Source: JADGNZ01 sp963715895 (GTDB taxonomy: Bacteria > Acidobacteriota > Thermoanaerobaculia > Gp7-AA8). Taken from it: 64,000 nt of DNA. The position numbers and the translations under genes were made by a program. Under the pieces are notes generated by a model that saw nothing but the letters and a program-made list of their open reading frames with translations, ran no database searches and was not told the DNA's origin. The stretch spans positions 6,076,001-6,140,000 of the forward strand of contig OY970284.1 in NCBI GenBank assembly GCA_963715895.1, given 5' to 3'. Below, piece after piece: positions 44,584-52,493 of the stretch. The stretch's first letter is position 1. Every line of letters starts with the position of its first letter.

Positions 44584-45096
44584 TCAGGAAGCAGAAACGG
44601 GGGACTACCCCCTTGGCGGTCGAGATCTCATGGATGCCTCAGGTCAGCGACAGCCGAAAGCAGAGGGAGTCCCGGCGGAACGTGACGCCCCCCCCAACCG
44701 TCCTGAACACGGCCCCTTCTGGCTCCCCCGGAGTCTCTCGCCGCCTTCTGTCGTGGCCTTCGACCTTCATGTCCGGGGTGCGCCGCTGAACGATGATCCG
44801 TTGGGCGGCTATTGTGGAAGACGCCTCCTTGTCTCGTAGCCTGACTCTTTTCTCGTTGGGACACTAACCTCGCCATCGGCGAAGGCGCAGATGCCCGGAA
44901 TGAATTGAACCCCTGTCGGTTGGGCTTCAACCGATTGAATTGAACCCCTTGCAGTCGTCCCCTGTCAAGGCTAGACTCTAACCAGCATTCAGAGCGCCAG
45001 TTCAATTCCAACTGGCCGCCAACCCTCGAATCACTTGCGGGGTGGCCATGATCAGAAGCGATCAAAATGCGCGGTCGGAAGACCGAAGAGGTGATT
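44584..45096. other. Non-coding region with a repeated TGAATTGAACCCCT flanking a hairpin
   Basis: TGAATTGAACCCCT occurs at 44901-44914 and 44936-44949, flanking an inverted repeat CGGTTG-GGCTT-CAACCG (44917-44933). No gene is supported on either strand. The direct repeats could be iterons or a protein-binding site. Confidence 0.5.
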
Positions 45097-45399
45097 ATGA
45101 GCACAGAAGTAGCCGAGACGATCCTCGTTCAACTTGGCGGCGGCCGGTTTATCACCATTACCGGAGCCCGGAACTTCCTGGCGGACGGCAATACTTTGAG
45201 GTTCCGATTGCCGTCGAATTTTGCCAAGCTCGGAATCAATGTCGTGAGCGTCAGACTGAACGGTCGGGACCTCTACGATGTGACCTTCACCAGAGTACGC
45301 GGGAACAGGTCAATGGTCATAGCGGAGCATCAGGATGTCTACAGCGACAGCCTCCGCGAGATCTTCACTTCGGAGACTGGTTTGGATACATCCCTATGA
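45097..45399 (+). CDS. Conserved small mobile-element protein
   Basis: The ATG at 45097 follows GAGGTG and gives 100 residues. The pattern ILVQLGGGRFITITGARNFL, then SVRLNGRDLYDVTFTRVRG and SLREIFTSETGL is that of a family common on phages and plasmids of unknown function. It overlaps the next gene by 4 bases. Confidence 0.75.
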   Translation: MSTEVAETILVQLGGGRFITITGARNFLADGNTLRFRLPSNFAKLGINVVSVRLNGRDLYDVTFTRVRGNRSMVIAEHQDVYSDSLREIFTSETGLDTSL

Positions 45400-45644
45400 A
45401 CGCGTGGATGACGGCGGAGCCCGAAGTCAGGTCTATGTCCGACTTGCGCGCGAATCATGATCAAGTCTGCGGGACATACTCGCGGTTCCACTTGCTTTGT
45501 CCGAAGTGCCTGAGATGTGTCGCGTTCTCTCACGAGGCCGATCAGCCGATACCGTGCCCTGTCTGCGACCACCTTGAGACAGAAATCTATGTGCGCTGTG
45601 AGGCCGACCGAGGTTCGTGGGGCTCCAACGATCGACGTGGATGA
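45396..45644 (+). CDS. Small zinc-ribbon protein
   Basis: Starts with an ATGA overlap and gives 82 residues with CPKC and CPVC knuckles (residues about 35-38 and 54-57), a zinc ribbon. Part of the small-gene operon 45097-46202. Confidence 0.6.
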   Translation: MNAWMTAEPEVRSMSDLRANHDQVCGTYSRFHLLCPKCLRCVAFSHEADQPIPCPVCDHLETEIYVRCEADRGSWGSNDRRG

Positions 45645-45647
45645 GAG

Positions 45648-46202
45648 ATGTCAGCGAACTACCTCGGACAGTTGATCCATGAGCGAAGACTTCACCGTCG
45701 TTGGACCTTCGGGGATCTCGCTCGACGATGCGGAGCAGTGACCGTGCGGCAGACCTCTCGTATCGCTCATCGCATCGTGCTGTTCGAGCGTGAATCCGTA
45801 CGTGATCGGAACCTTCTGCAGAGGGTTATCTCTGCGCTCGATCTGGATCTCGTCACGGTCGTCGGACTGCTCGATCGGCAGCACCTTGAGGAGCTTGAGG
45901 AGTGGAACCGTTGGGCGGATGAGCAGGTGCCAATGGAGCTGCACATGCGGCCGTTCGCGGGAGTGTGGATAAAGCTCACGTTGCCCGATGAAGTAGTAGA
46001 CGACGCATCGTTGGCGATCGAGTACGCACGCCAGATGACGGCTGGTCGCCAGGAGCTGATCGTCCTTGCCGTGAGCAGACGCGTCTCGTGCGTGTTCATG
46101 CGAGGCCAACTCGTGGATCGACTAGAAGCTGCGCCAGGGCGACCGATCGCGCCCGTCGTAAAGATTGGGAAACGGCTCGTGCAATTCGAGGCCAGTCCGT
46201 AG
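45648..46202 (+). CDS. HTH-like N-terminal domain protein
   Basis: The 184-residue protein begins with a possible XRE-type HTH (IHERRLHRRWTFGDLARRCG) and continues with a C-terminal domain of unknown type. It starts 4 bases after the zinc-ribbon gene. A regulator of the element is possible. Confidence 0.55.
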   Translation: MSANYLGQLIHERRLHRRWTFGDLARRCGAVTVRQTSRIAHRIVLFERESVRDRNLLQRVISALDLDLVTVVGLLDRQHLEELEEWNRWADEQVPMELHMRPFAGVWIKLTLPDEVVDDASLAIEYARQMTAGRQELIVLAVSRRVSCVFMRGQLVDRLEAAPGRPIAPVVKIGKRLVQFEASP

Positions 46203-46207
46203 AGCGA

Positions 46208-46504
46208 TTAGCGCGAGGCGCGCGGTCGAAGCGATGCCGGAGGCGAGGCTCCGAGCTTCATCTTCGCGACCAGCTCAGGGGTGAACGGGTCGAGCAACTC
46301 CTTCGCGGGTACTCCGAGTGCGAGGCTGAGCTTGAGAATCGATACGAGGCCCGGCGCGATCACAGAGCGCTCCAAGCGGCCGACGATGTTCACGCCGAGG
46401 TCAGCACGCTCGGCAAGTTGCTCCTGCGTGAGCTTCTTCGTCTGACGAAGCACTCGTAGATGCTTCCCGAAAATCTCATTCGGATGTGGTGAGCGTGCGC
46501 GCAT
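46208..46504 (-). CDS. XRE-family HTH regulator
   Basis: From the ATG at 46504 (TTG at 46516 is an alternative) it has 98 residues with a classic HTH (LTQEQLAERADLGVNIVGRL). It faces the 45-kb operon tail to tail. Confidence 0.82.
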   Translation of the reverse strand: MRARSPHPNEIFGKHLRVLRQTKKLTQEQLAERADLGVNIVGRLERSVIAPGLVSILKLSLALGVPAKELLDPFTPELVAKMKLGASPPASLRPRASR

Positions 46505-46595
46505 GGGGCTCGGCAATCAACCCCATCGTGTTGACCATCGCGCTACCATGAACAGACCCCAAAGGGTTGAATCGACCGGGCCGCTAGGAGATTGA

Positions 46596-47144
46596 ATGAC
46601 CGAAATCGATCCGCAGTTGGAGCCGCATGCCGCACCGCCAACGTTGTCACGAGCATCGTCGTCAACGGCGATGAGCTGGTCGTCGCTGTCTCAGAAGAAA
46701 CGAGCGCTGATCCTCTGCGGTGGTGGTGTGCTGTTGCTCCTCGGATACGCAGTGCTCGTGCTCGCCTCATCGTGGAGCGATGAGCGCAGTGGCGTGCAAA
46801 GTGGCGATGAGGTGGAAGCTCAAGTTGCCCGAGTCGGCGACCCCCTCGAACAGATCGTCGCCACGTCGATACGCGACTTCCGAGTGTGGAAAACGCACGA
46901 CACGCTGAGACTCCGCTTCGAGTACGACCCGGTGAAGGGTCAGATGTGCGGCGTCTGCCGGTTCGCAATCACGATGAGCGATGCTGATGGAAACCGGATC
47001 GACTCTTTCACCACGAACCGCGTTCACGACCTGTGGTCCGACTGGCGAGAACCGAGCACCCAACACGTCGAATTGGTCTATCAGATCAATCCCGGTATCG
47101 CGAGACGAACGCACTACGTGGCCATGCGTGTGATCTACCACTGA
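46596..47144 (+). CDS. Membrane-anchored hypothetical protein
   Basis: AGGAG precedes the ATG. One membrane helix (ALILCGGGVLLLLGYAVLVL, residues about 37-56) separates a short cytoplasmic N-terminus from a 125-residue extracytoplasmic domain that holds MCGVC. No family is recognised. Confidence 0.6.
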   Translation: MTEIDPQLEPHAAPPTLSRASSSTAMSWSSLSQKKRALILCGGGVLLLLGYAVLVLASSWSDERSGVQSGDEVEAQVARVGDPLEQIVATSIRDFRVWKTHDTLRLRFEYDPVKGQMCGVCRFAITMSDADGNRIDSFTTNRVHDLWSDWREPSTQHVELVYQINPGIARRTHYVAMRVIYH

Positions 47145-47223
47145 TGCATTGAAGCCTGAATAAGGAGTGGCCACGATGGCCGGGCCACCGGCAATCAGAC
47201 CATGAAGCTAAACTACGCTTGCT

Positions 47224-47694
47224 ATGAGCATCTATGCCACTCTATGGACTCTGAAGTTCCCCCGATTCGGTGACGAGCATTCCGGTTGTGAATGGGTGAG
47301 GGTCATCGGCCAAGGCGTGCTTAACCACGTCGGCACGCCCACTCCCGGCTATGGGTACGAATCAGGCGATCCGTACGCGGGCTTCCTTCCGCCCGCAGTG
47401 CCATTGGTTGATGAGGATGATGAGGGAACTACGCTTCGAGCGATAGTGATCGTTCGTGAGGACACAGAGAAGGTCGGGCAGGAGTACATTGGCCCCCTCG
47501 TGGTTCTATCCGGTGAGGCGTACGCGGCTATGCCGTTCCAAGCTCTTCACGACCGCATCTGCGACGCGCTTCGTGGCATCCGGCCTCGCTTGATCGCGGA
47601 AACGATCGACTCCAGCGGCTCGACGCTTGTATTCGAGGACGGATCAACGCAACGGCCCAAGCTGACCGGATCGTCCGACACGGAAGACTACTGA
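47224..47694 (+). CDS. Conserved mobile-element hypothetical protein
   Basis: The 156-residue protein (MSIYATLWTLKFPRFGDEH..., GTPTPGYGYESGDPYAGFLP) belongs to a family that I recognise from plasmids and genomic islands but whose function is not known. Soluble, no catalytic motif. Confidence 0.7.
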   Translation: MSIYATLWTLKFPRFGDEHSGCEWVRVIGQGVLNHVGTPTPGYGYESGDPYAGFLPPAVPLVDEDDEGTTLRAIVIVREDTEKVGQEYIGPLVVLSGEAYAAMPFQALHDRICDALRGIRPRLIAETIDSSGSTLVFEDGSTQRPKLTGSSDTEDY

Positions 47695-47720
47695 ACCCCG
47701 AAGATAGGGCGCGACGAGAT

Positions 47721-47996
47721 TCAGAGGCTGCGTTTTCGGAGTTGCTGTCGTAGCCGCTGCATGAACTTAGATGGATCGAAGCGGAGGGCCTCGCAAACGG
47801 CCATCAACTCCACGACATCAACCCTACGGGCGCCCGTCTCACCCTTAGCGATCCAGCTCTGCGGTTTCCCGAGGCGCTCGGCCAGCTCAGTTTGAGTGAC
47901 GCTGCACTCCCTCCTGACCTCGGCGATGAGATCCCCGACGATCTGTTGATCGGCGTTCGAACGTGCGGACTGGCGAGAGGGCTTCTTCGTTGGCAA
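47721..47996 (-). CDS. XRE-family HTH regulator
   Basis: 91 residues with HTH (VTQTELAERLGKPQSWIAKG). The TTG start at 47996 is uncertain, with no ribosome site. It is divergent from the serine recombinase and lies beside its promoter, so it probably represses it. Confidence 0.78.
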   Translation of the reverse strand: MPTKKPSRQSARSNADQQIVGDLIAEVRRECSVTQTELAERLGKPQSWIAKGETGARRVDVVELMAVCEALRFDPSKFMQRLRQQLRKRSL

Positions 47997-48018
47997 GCTA
48001 ATACCAATCTAGTATAAT
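47990..48018 (+). promoter_or_regulatory. Sigma-70-type promoter for the serine recombinase
   Basis: TTGGCA at 47990-47995 and TATAAT at 48013-48018 are separated by 17 bp, a near-perfect housekeeping promoter. It overlaps the start of the divergent XRE gene, so mutual control is likely. Confidence 0.6.
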
Positions 48019-48126
48019 GAGTCACTGAGGCAGAGAGCTGCTCCAGGCTCAGGTTACCCCGGATGGGCCGCGAGAGCGGACCATCCCAACCGGTCAGGCC
48101 ATCAGCTCAGGGAACCCTCAACTGAA

Positions 48127-48834
48127 ATGGCGATGAAGAAAGCTCTTGGTTACGGCAGGGTCTCGACGGTCAAACAAGTCGTGGACGGCGTCTCGCTCGA
48201 AGCCCAGCGTATCGAGATTACCGGCTTCGCGATTGCGTCCGGCTTTGATCTCCTTGACGTTCTGTGCGACGACGGGATAAGCGGAGCGAAGAACGAAGAT
48301 GACCGTCCTGGGCTCGCCGAGCTACTGGCCGCCGTTCGAGAAGGCCGGGTGTCTGTTGTGATCGTTTGCAAGCGCGATCGCCTCGCCCGCGATCAGGCGC
48401 TCGCCGGTCACATCGAGACGGTGATCCGTCGTGCCGGGGCGGAGTTGATCTCGATTGATGAAGCGGGTTTGAACCCCATCACCAAAGCTGTGCTGACAAT
48501 GGTGGCCGAAGTCGAACGGCTGCTCGCTGCACAGCGCACACGGTTCGCGATGCGTGCACTCAAGTTGAAGGGGCGAACGTTCGGCACAGTGCCGTTCGGT
48601 TACCAGCGCAACACTGATGGCGGACTCGATCCCCAGCCGGGCGAGATCGAGGTCGTTCACGAGATGGTCTGCATGCGACAGCGCGGCACGAAGCTCGCCG
48701 CCATCGCCACCTACCTCGCCACGTCGAACGTTTCGACCCGGCGCGGTGGACGCTGGTCTGCCGAGCAGGTCCGCTCGATCCTCGAACGAGCGAAAGCCCA
48801 CGGCGTTCTGCCCCTTTCCACCACGGGCGGATGA
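48127..48834 (+). CDS. Serine recombinase (resolvase/invertase family)
   Basis: The 235-residue protein has a resolvase catalytic domain with S13 in GYGRVST and the YLxxxDRLARDQ-like VCKRDRLARDQ, followed by a recombinase-type domain (GTVPFGYQRN). It is shorter than large serine integrases and longer than Tn3 resolvases. It may move or resolve part of the island. No att site for it was found. Confidence 0.88.
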   Translation: MAMKKALGYGRVSTVKQVVDGVSLEAQRIEITGFAIASGFDLLDVLCDDGISGAKNEDDRPGLAELLAAVREGRVSVVIVCKRDRLARDQALAGHIETVIRRAGAELISIDEAGLNPITKAVLTMVAEVERLLAAQRTRFAMRALKLKGRTFGTVPFGYQRNTDGGLDPQPGEIEVVHEMVCMRQRGTKLAAIATYLATSNVSTRRGGRWSAEQVRSILERAKAHGVLPLSTTGG

Positions 48835-49101
48835 ACATCATTTTCCGTTGAGGTGGGTCGCGCTCTACCGAGTGACCTTCCAGCGGACAAACCGATCACG
48901 AACTCGCCTGGGAGCACTTTAGAGAGCTGCGCTGCTACCACGATGGCGAGTGCGTACAAAGACGGTCGTCATCAAGGACACTCACGGAGTCGAACGACAA
49001 AGGATCGTTTCGGTCGATCACGGTGTGGCGTGGAGCGTACACTACCCGCATGGGAGACGCCGCGCCCCTTCCGATTCCAAGAAAAACATGACAAACTGAA
49101 A

Positions 49102-50571
49102 ATGTTTGTGTCGCCCATGGAAGAGAAACTTCTACGTTTAATAGCCACTACGTTGAGCGCCCCGGTGCTGTGGCTAATCGTGCTCCTCCTCTTCACCGGA
49201 TGGAGGTTGTATCGACGGGCAGGCTGGTATCTCTTGCTTGGTGCTTGGCTCTGCACCATGGCTTTAGCGTATAGCGAAAGCCTCTCGGCGGATGGCTTAC
49301 TGCGTAGTCCAGCCCTCCGATTCCTCGATTCCGGGCTGCCCTTCATAACGGCAACGCTCTTTTTCACCTTCGCCTTGAAAGTCGGCAGTGGTTACCGTCG
49401 CGCTTCCATGGCAGCAACCACGGTCGGCGCTAGCGTCCTCGCGGTGTCCATAGGGGTCGCCAAAATCTATACCGGGTCGTGGCGCGTTATCTTAGAAGGA
49501 TCGTCGAGCACTCCCTATGCCTCCGTAATTATTTATCTACCTTTAATAGCCTTCTCGACATTCGCAACGATCGCGAGCGCAGTCGCCCTTCGGCATCAAC
49601 TCCGTGCCTCGTCGAACTTCATCCGCCATTTACTCTTTGCAGCATGGTTGACATATGGCGTGCTGCAAATGGCAACTTTTCTCAGGTTTTCGGCGGACGC
49701 GTCTTATCTTGTCATTGCATTTTTGTTGGCGTGGCTTGCCAAGGTGAGCATCGCTGGCGGTCTCTTCCTTCTGTTCAAGGAGGACGTTGAAGTTTTACAA
49801 GCCCGGCGAATTGCGCTTGAATCACAGATCTCCTTCTCATGGTACGCCCACGAACTGAAGAACCCCATACACGCCCTCAATTTTCGTGCTGAGTCGCTTA
49901 GTAAGCGTTTGGATCTCAATGATTACTCTTCGGCCAGAGCTGACGCCGTTAAACTAGTGCAGACCACAAGGATGCTTAACTCCATCGTCGAATCGGCAAG
50001 GCTGGCTGCAATGCCGTTGGACATTTCACTAGTCACTTATTTTTCGGTGAATGACGCGGCAAGCGATGCTATTGCACTGGTTAGGTCCGCCTTCCCTATC
50101 GATAACGGATCGATACGGACTGAATTTGGTCATGGAACGCGCGTCTGTGGGTTGCGCTCAGCGCTCTCGTCGATATTTGCTAATCTACTGCGCAATGCGC
50201 TAGAGGCGTGCGCGGAACTCACCGTTGACGAACTCAAACAGACACGTCAGCTCAAAGTATTCATCGACACTAAACGAATCGCACACCGCGTTCGCATTAG
50301 GATTATCGACTATGGCCCTGGAATCGCGCCCGATGTGCAAAAGCATATGTTTGACCCATATTATTCTACAAAGCAGGGCATCAATCGCGGGCTCGGCTTA
50401 TGGGTGGTACGCACCTTAGTCGAATCCTTTCATGGCGACGTGTCGGTGACTAGCCCGATTGCACGACTCTCTCGCGGCACGGTGTTCGAGGTCAGTTTCC
50501 CGTCAGCTAGTGACGAGGCGGTCGACCCGGTACAGTTTTTCGGCTCACTTGGCAGGTCCTATGACGAATAG
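49102..50571 (+). CDS. Seven-TM sensor histidine kinase
   Basis: The ATG at 49102 gives 489 residues. The open frame extends to 48853 but the added part looks non-coding. Seven hydrophobic helices span residues about 20-225. A short linker leads to HisKA-like H250 (YAHELKNPIHAL) and an HATPase with N361/N365 (NLLRNALEA), DYGPGI at 403-408 and RGLGLWVVR near 429. No periplasmic sensor domain is present. The downstream receiver gene overlaps its 3' end, so they form a two-component pair. Confidence 0.88.
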   Translation: MFVSPMEEKLLRLIATTLSAPVLWLIVLLLFTGWRLYRRAGWYLLLGAWLCTMALAYSESLSADGLLRSPALRFLDSGLPFITATLFFTFALKVGSGYRRASMAATTVGASVLAVSIGVAKIYTGSWRVILEGSSSTPYASVIIYLPLIAFSTFATIASAVALRHQLRASSNFIRHLLFAAWLTYGVLQMATFLRFSADASYLVIAFLLAWLAKVSIAGGLFLLFKEDVEVLQARRIALESQISFSWYAHELKNPIHALNFRAESLSKRLDLNDYSSARADAVKLVQTTRMLNSIVESARLAAMPLDISLVTYFSVNDAASDAIALVRSAFPIDNGSIRTEFGHGTRVCGLRSALSSIFANLLRNALEACAELTVDELKQTRQLKVFIDTKRIAHRVRIRIIDYGPGIAPDVQKHMFDPYYSTKQGINRGLGLWVVRTLVESFHGDVSVTSPIARLSRGTVFEVSFPSASDEAVDPVQFFGSLGRSYDE

Positions 50572-51961
50572 TTCAATCGCAAGGCGCGAAATGGTGTTTT
50601 TCCTCGAAGACAATCCCGATGTGCTCGATTCTACGGTATCGTTTTTCGAGAGCCAGGGCGTACACGCGCTGGGAGCGTTAACGCCACCGGAGGGTTGGCT
50701 CGTTCTCGAAACATGGCATCAAGATATCCGCTGCGCATTTATAGACAAGACGTTGCAGCGAGACCAGAGCGCAGGTGTTGAGTTTTTGCTGGCAGCCAGG
50801 GCGAGGTTTCCGGAGATCGATTTCGCTCTCCTAACGGCTTGGAAGCTCGATTCCACGGAGCATGATCGCATCAACGGTCAGAAGATCACTTTGATCGAGA
50901 AGGCGGCAGTGCGACCAGCTCAATTGCTCGGGCGGTATCACCGAGCAGCAATTGCGCCAGTCCCTGACGACTCCAACGAAATCGCCTGGGACGACCCTTT
51001 TGAAGTCGCGGCTGTGAGTGGTGACCTCCTGTTTAGCGATCGCCTTAAGGAAGACGCGACGCTACCAGTTGCGGAGGGATTCGTGGACCGTGTTGGACGA
51101 TTGGCTCAGCGACGCGTCCAACGAACGCTGAAGGACGGGGCGCTCGGCGATGATTCTGCGTTCGACGATAGCCGCGATTCAGCGGGCGTTCCGAGAAGCA
51201 GGGCGAGTCGGGCGTCAGCACTTCGCAATTGGCTCGCCTTCTGGAGCGAAGATGTGAAGCAGAGTTATCGGCTCGCTAGCGACCACAGTAACTTGGCAAG
51301 TTTTGTCGGTTCAATTCTTTCTGGTCTCTTAGGAGTTGTAGGCGTGTCTGCCGTCACGCCGAACAAACTCTTGGCTGCGCTCGGTGCTGGCTTAGGACTT
51401 TTGCTGTGGTTTGTTGTTCTCGTGATATTTGTGACTCCAGCTAAGCTGTGGGTGGCCAGCAACTCTGTCGCGAGAAGGCGCCCAATTGTCGTGCCCGAAG
51501 GCACATTTAGCGGTTTGCTTGCTGACTACAATGGCAAAGTGTCTGTCACGAACATTGGCAACGAGGCGGCGACTGATGCGGTAATAACATGGCCTGCAAG
51601 TGACGAGGTGTGGTTCGAAGCCGTGCGGGTCATGAAGCCGGACGAAAAGGCGACGGTGTCCGTTCATTGCAAAGGAGGGCTGAATCCGGTGTCGGCATTC
51701 ATACTTGCAGCCCAAAATAGTAGATACGGTCTTTCGCTCAGTCGCACGATGACTGCCAGCACTGAATCGCCGAACAGCGTGGTTATGATGCCGAAGTTTG
51801 TTCCGGCGTGCCTCACATACCGCGACGCTCAGGGTGTCTCGGTTCATAGTCACGACTACGTGTTTGCGAAGGATTCGACCGAGAGTGTTCGAAATCAGAT
51901 TCGAATCATCATTCGACGGCGCAGCGAATCGGAGCGATTTTACGGGCCACTCGATGCATAG
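50561..51961 (+). CDS. Receiver-like domain fused to two TM helices and a C-terminal beta domain
   Basis: The ATG at 50561 overlaps the kinase stop by 11 bases. The 466-residue protein opens with a receiver-like fold (E16-D17 acidic pair, D62 in CAFIDKTL, T92, K114), followed by a linker and two adjacent membrane helices (about 248-265 and 270-291). The C-terminal 165 residues are beta-rich (GKVSVTNIGNEAATDAVITW), like an immunoglobulin-type sandwich. It lacks a DNA-binding output. A membrane-acting effector switched by phosphorylation is an inference, by analogy with TM-effector variants of Detocs. Confidence 0.7.
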   Translation: MTNSSIARREMVFFLEDNPDVLDSTVSFFESQGVHALGALTPPEGWLVLETWHQDIRCAFIDKTLQRDQSAGVEFLLAARARFPEIDFALLTAWKLDSTEHDRINGQKITLIEKAAVRPAQLLGRYHRAAIAPVPDDSNEIAWDDPFEVAAVSGDLLFSDRLKEDATLPVAEGFVDRVGRLAQRRVQRTLKDGALGDDSAFDDSRDSAGVPRSRASRASALRNWLAFWSEDVKQSYRLASDHSNLASFVGSILSGLLGVVGVSAVTPNKLLAALGAGLGLLLWFVVLVIFVTPAKLWVASNSVARRRPIVVPEGTFSGLLADYNGKVSVTNIGNEAATDAVITWPASDEVWFEAVRVMKPDEKATVSVHCKGGLNPVSAFILAAQNSRYGLSLSRTMTASTESPNSVVMMPKFVPACLTYRDAQGVSVHSHDYVFAKDSTESVRNQIRIIIRRRSESERFYGPLDA

Positions 51962-52011
51962 GGGATTGTTCGCCGTCGGACCTACGTGAAACGGAGCCCG
52001 GACCGCCGATC

Positions 52012-52302
52012 ATGAACTTCGAGCGAGCGCGGAAGGCGCAGGATCGCAACCTGACCGGCACGAGCATCAATCGAATCGTCCAGGCTTGGGGTCGGAGGCT
52101 CGGAGTCCATCTTACGGCTCAGCAGTTGCGACACACCGCGATCACGGCAGCGTTCGACGCGACTCAGGGAGATGTGCGAGCGGTTGCCCGCTTTCAGGCC
52201 ACAACCAAATCGAGACCGTCCTCATCCTACGACGACAACCGGTTTGGCTAGGGCGCGGACATCAGCCGAATGACAGCCGCCGACCCTCTGATGAGTGCGT
52301 AA
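52012..52302 (+). pseudogene. Remnant of a tyrosine recombinase catalytic domain
   Basis: The frame LTAQQLRHTAITAAFDATQG then DVRAVARF is the HxLRHT region of a Xer-like recombinase. Reading on needs frame changes near 52195 (SGHNQIETVLI), near 52235 (YDDNRFG) and after 52250 (ADISRMTAADPL) to recover the rest. The N-terminal two thirds are missing. It is a decayed leftover of an earlier integration. Confidence 0.7.
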
Positions 52303-52493
52303 ACCGCCATTCTCATACACATGATAACGGCGCCTACCCAAGGGCGAGTGTTTCGCCCGCTGTCACCACAACGGCGCACCGATGCGCCGATAGTCGACAC
52401 GCGTACCGAGCATTCACCACGCGGCACGGCGCGCGAACGTCGCAAATAAAAACTGGTCAAGGACCCCGCGAGCAGAGACACCGACACACACAA

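Noticed and set aside
44628..45104. Minus-strand open frame of 158 codons
   Set aside because: Composition resembles spurious frames in GC-rich DNA, no ribosome site, and it overlaps the direct repeats and hairpin.
48853..49101. N-terminal extension of the 7-TM kinase
   Set aside because: The 83 added residues lack domain character, and the hydrophobic part begins only after the ATG at 49102.
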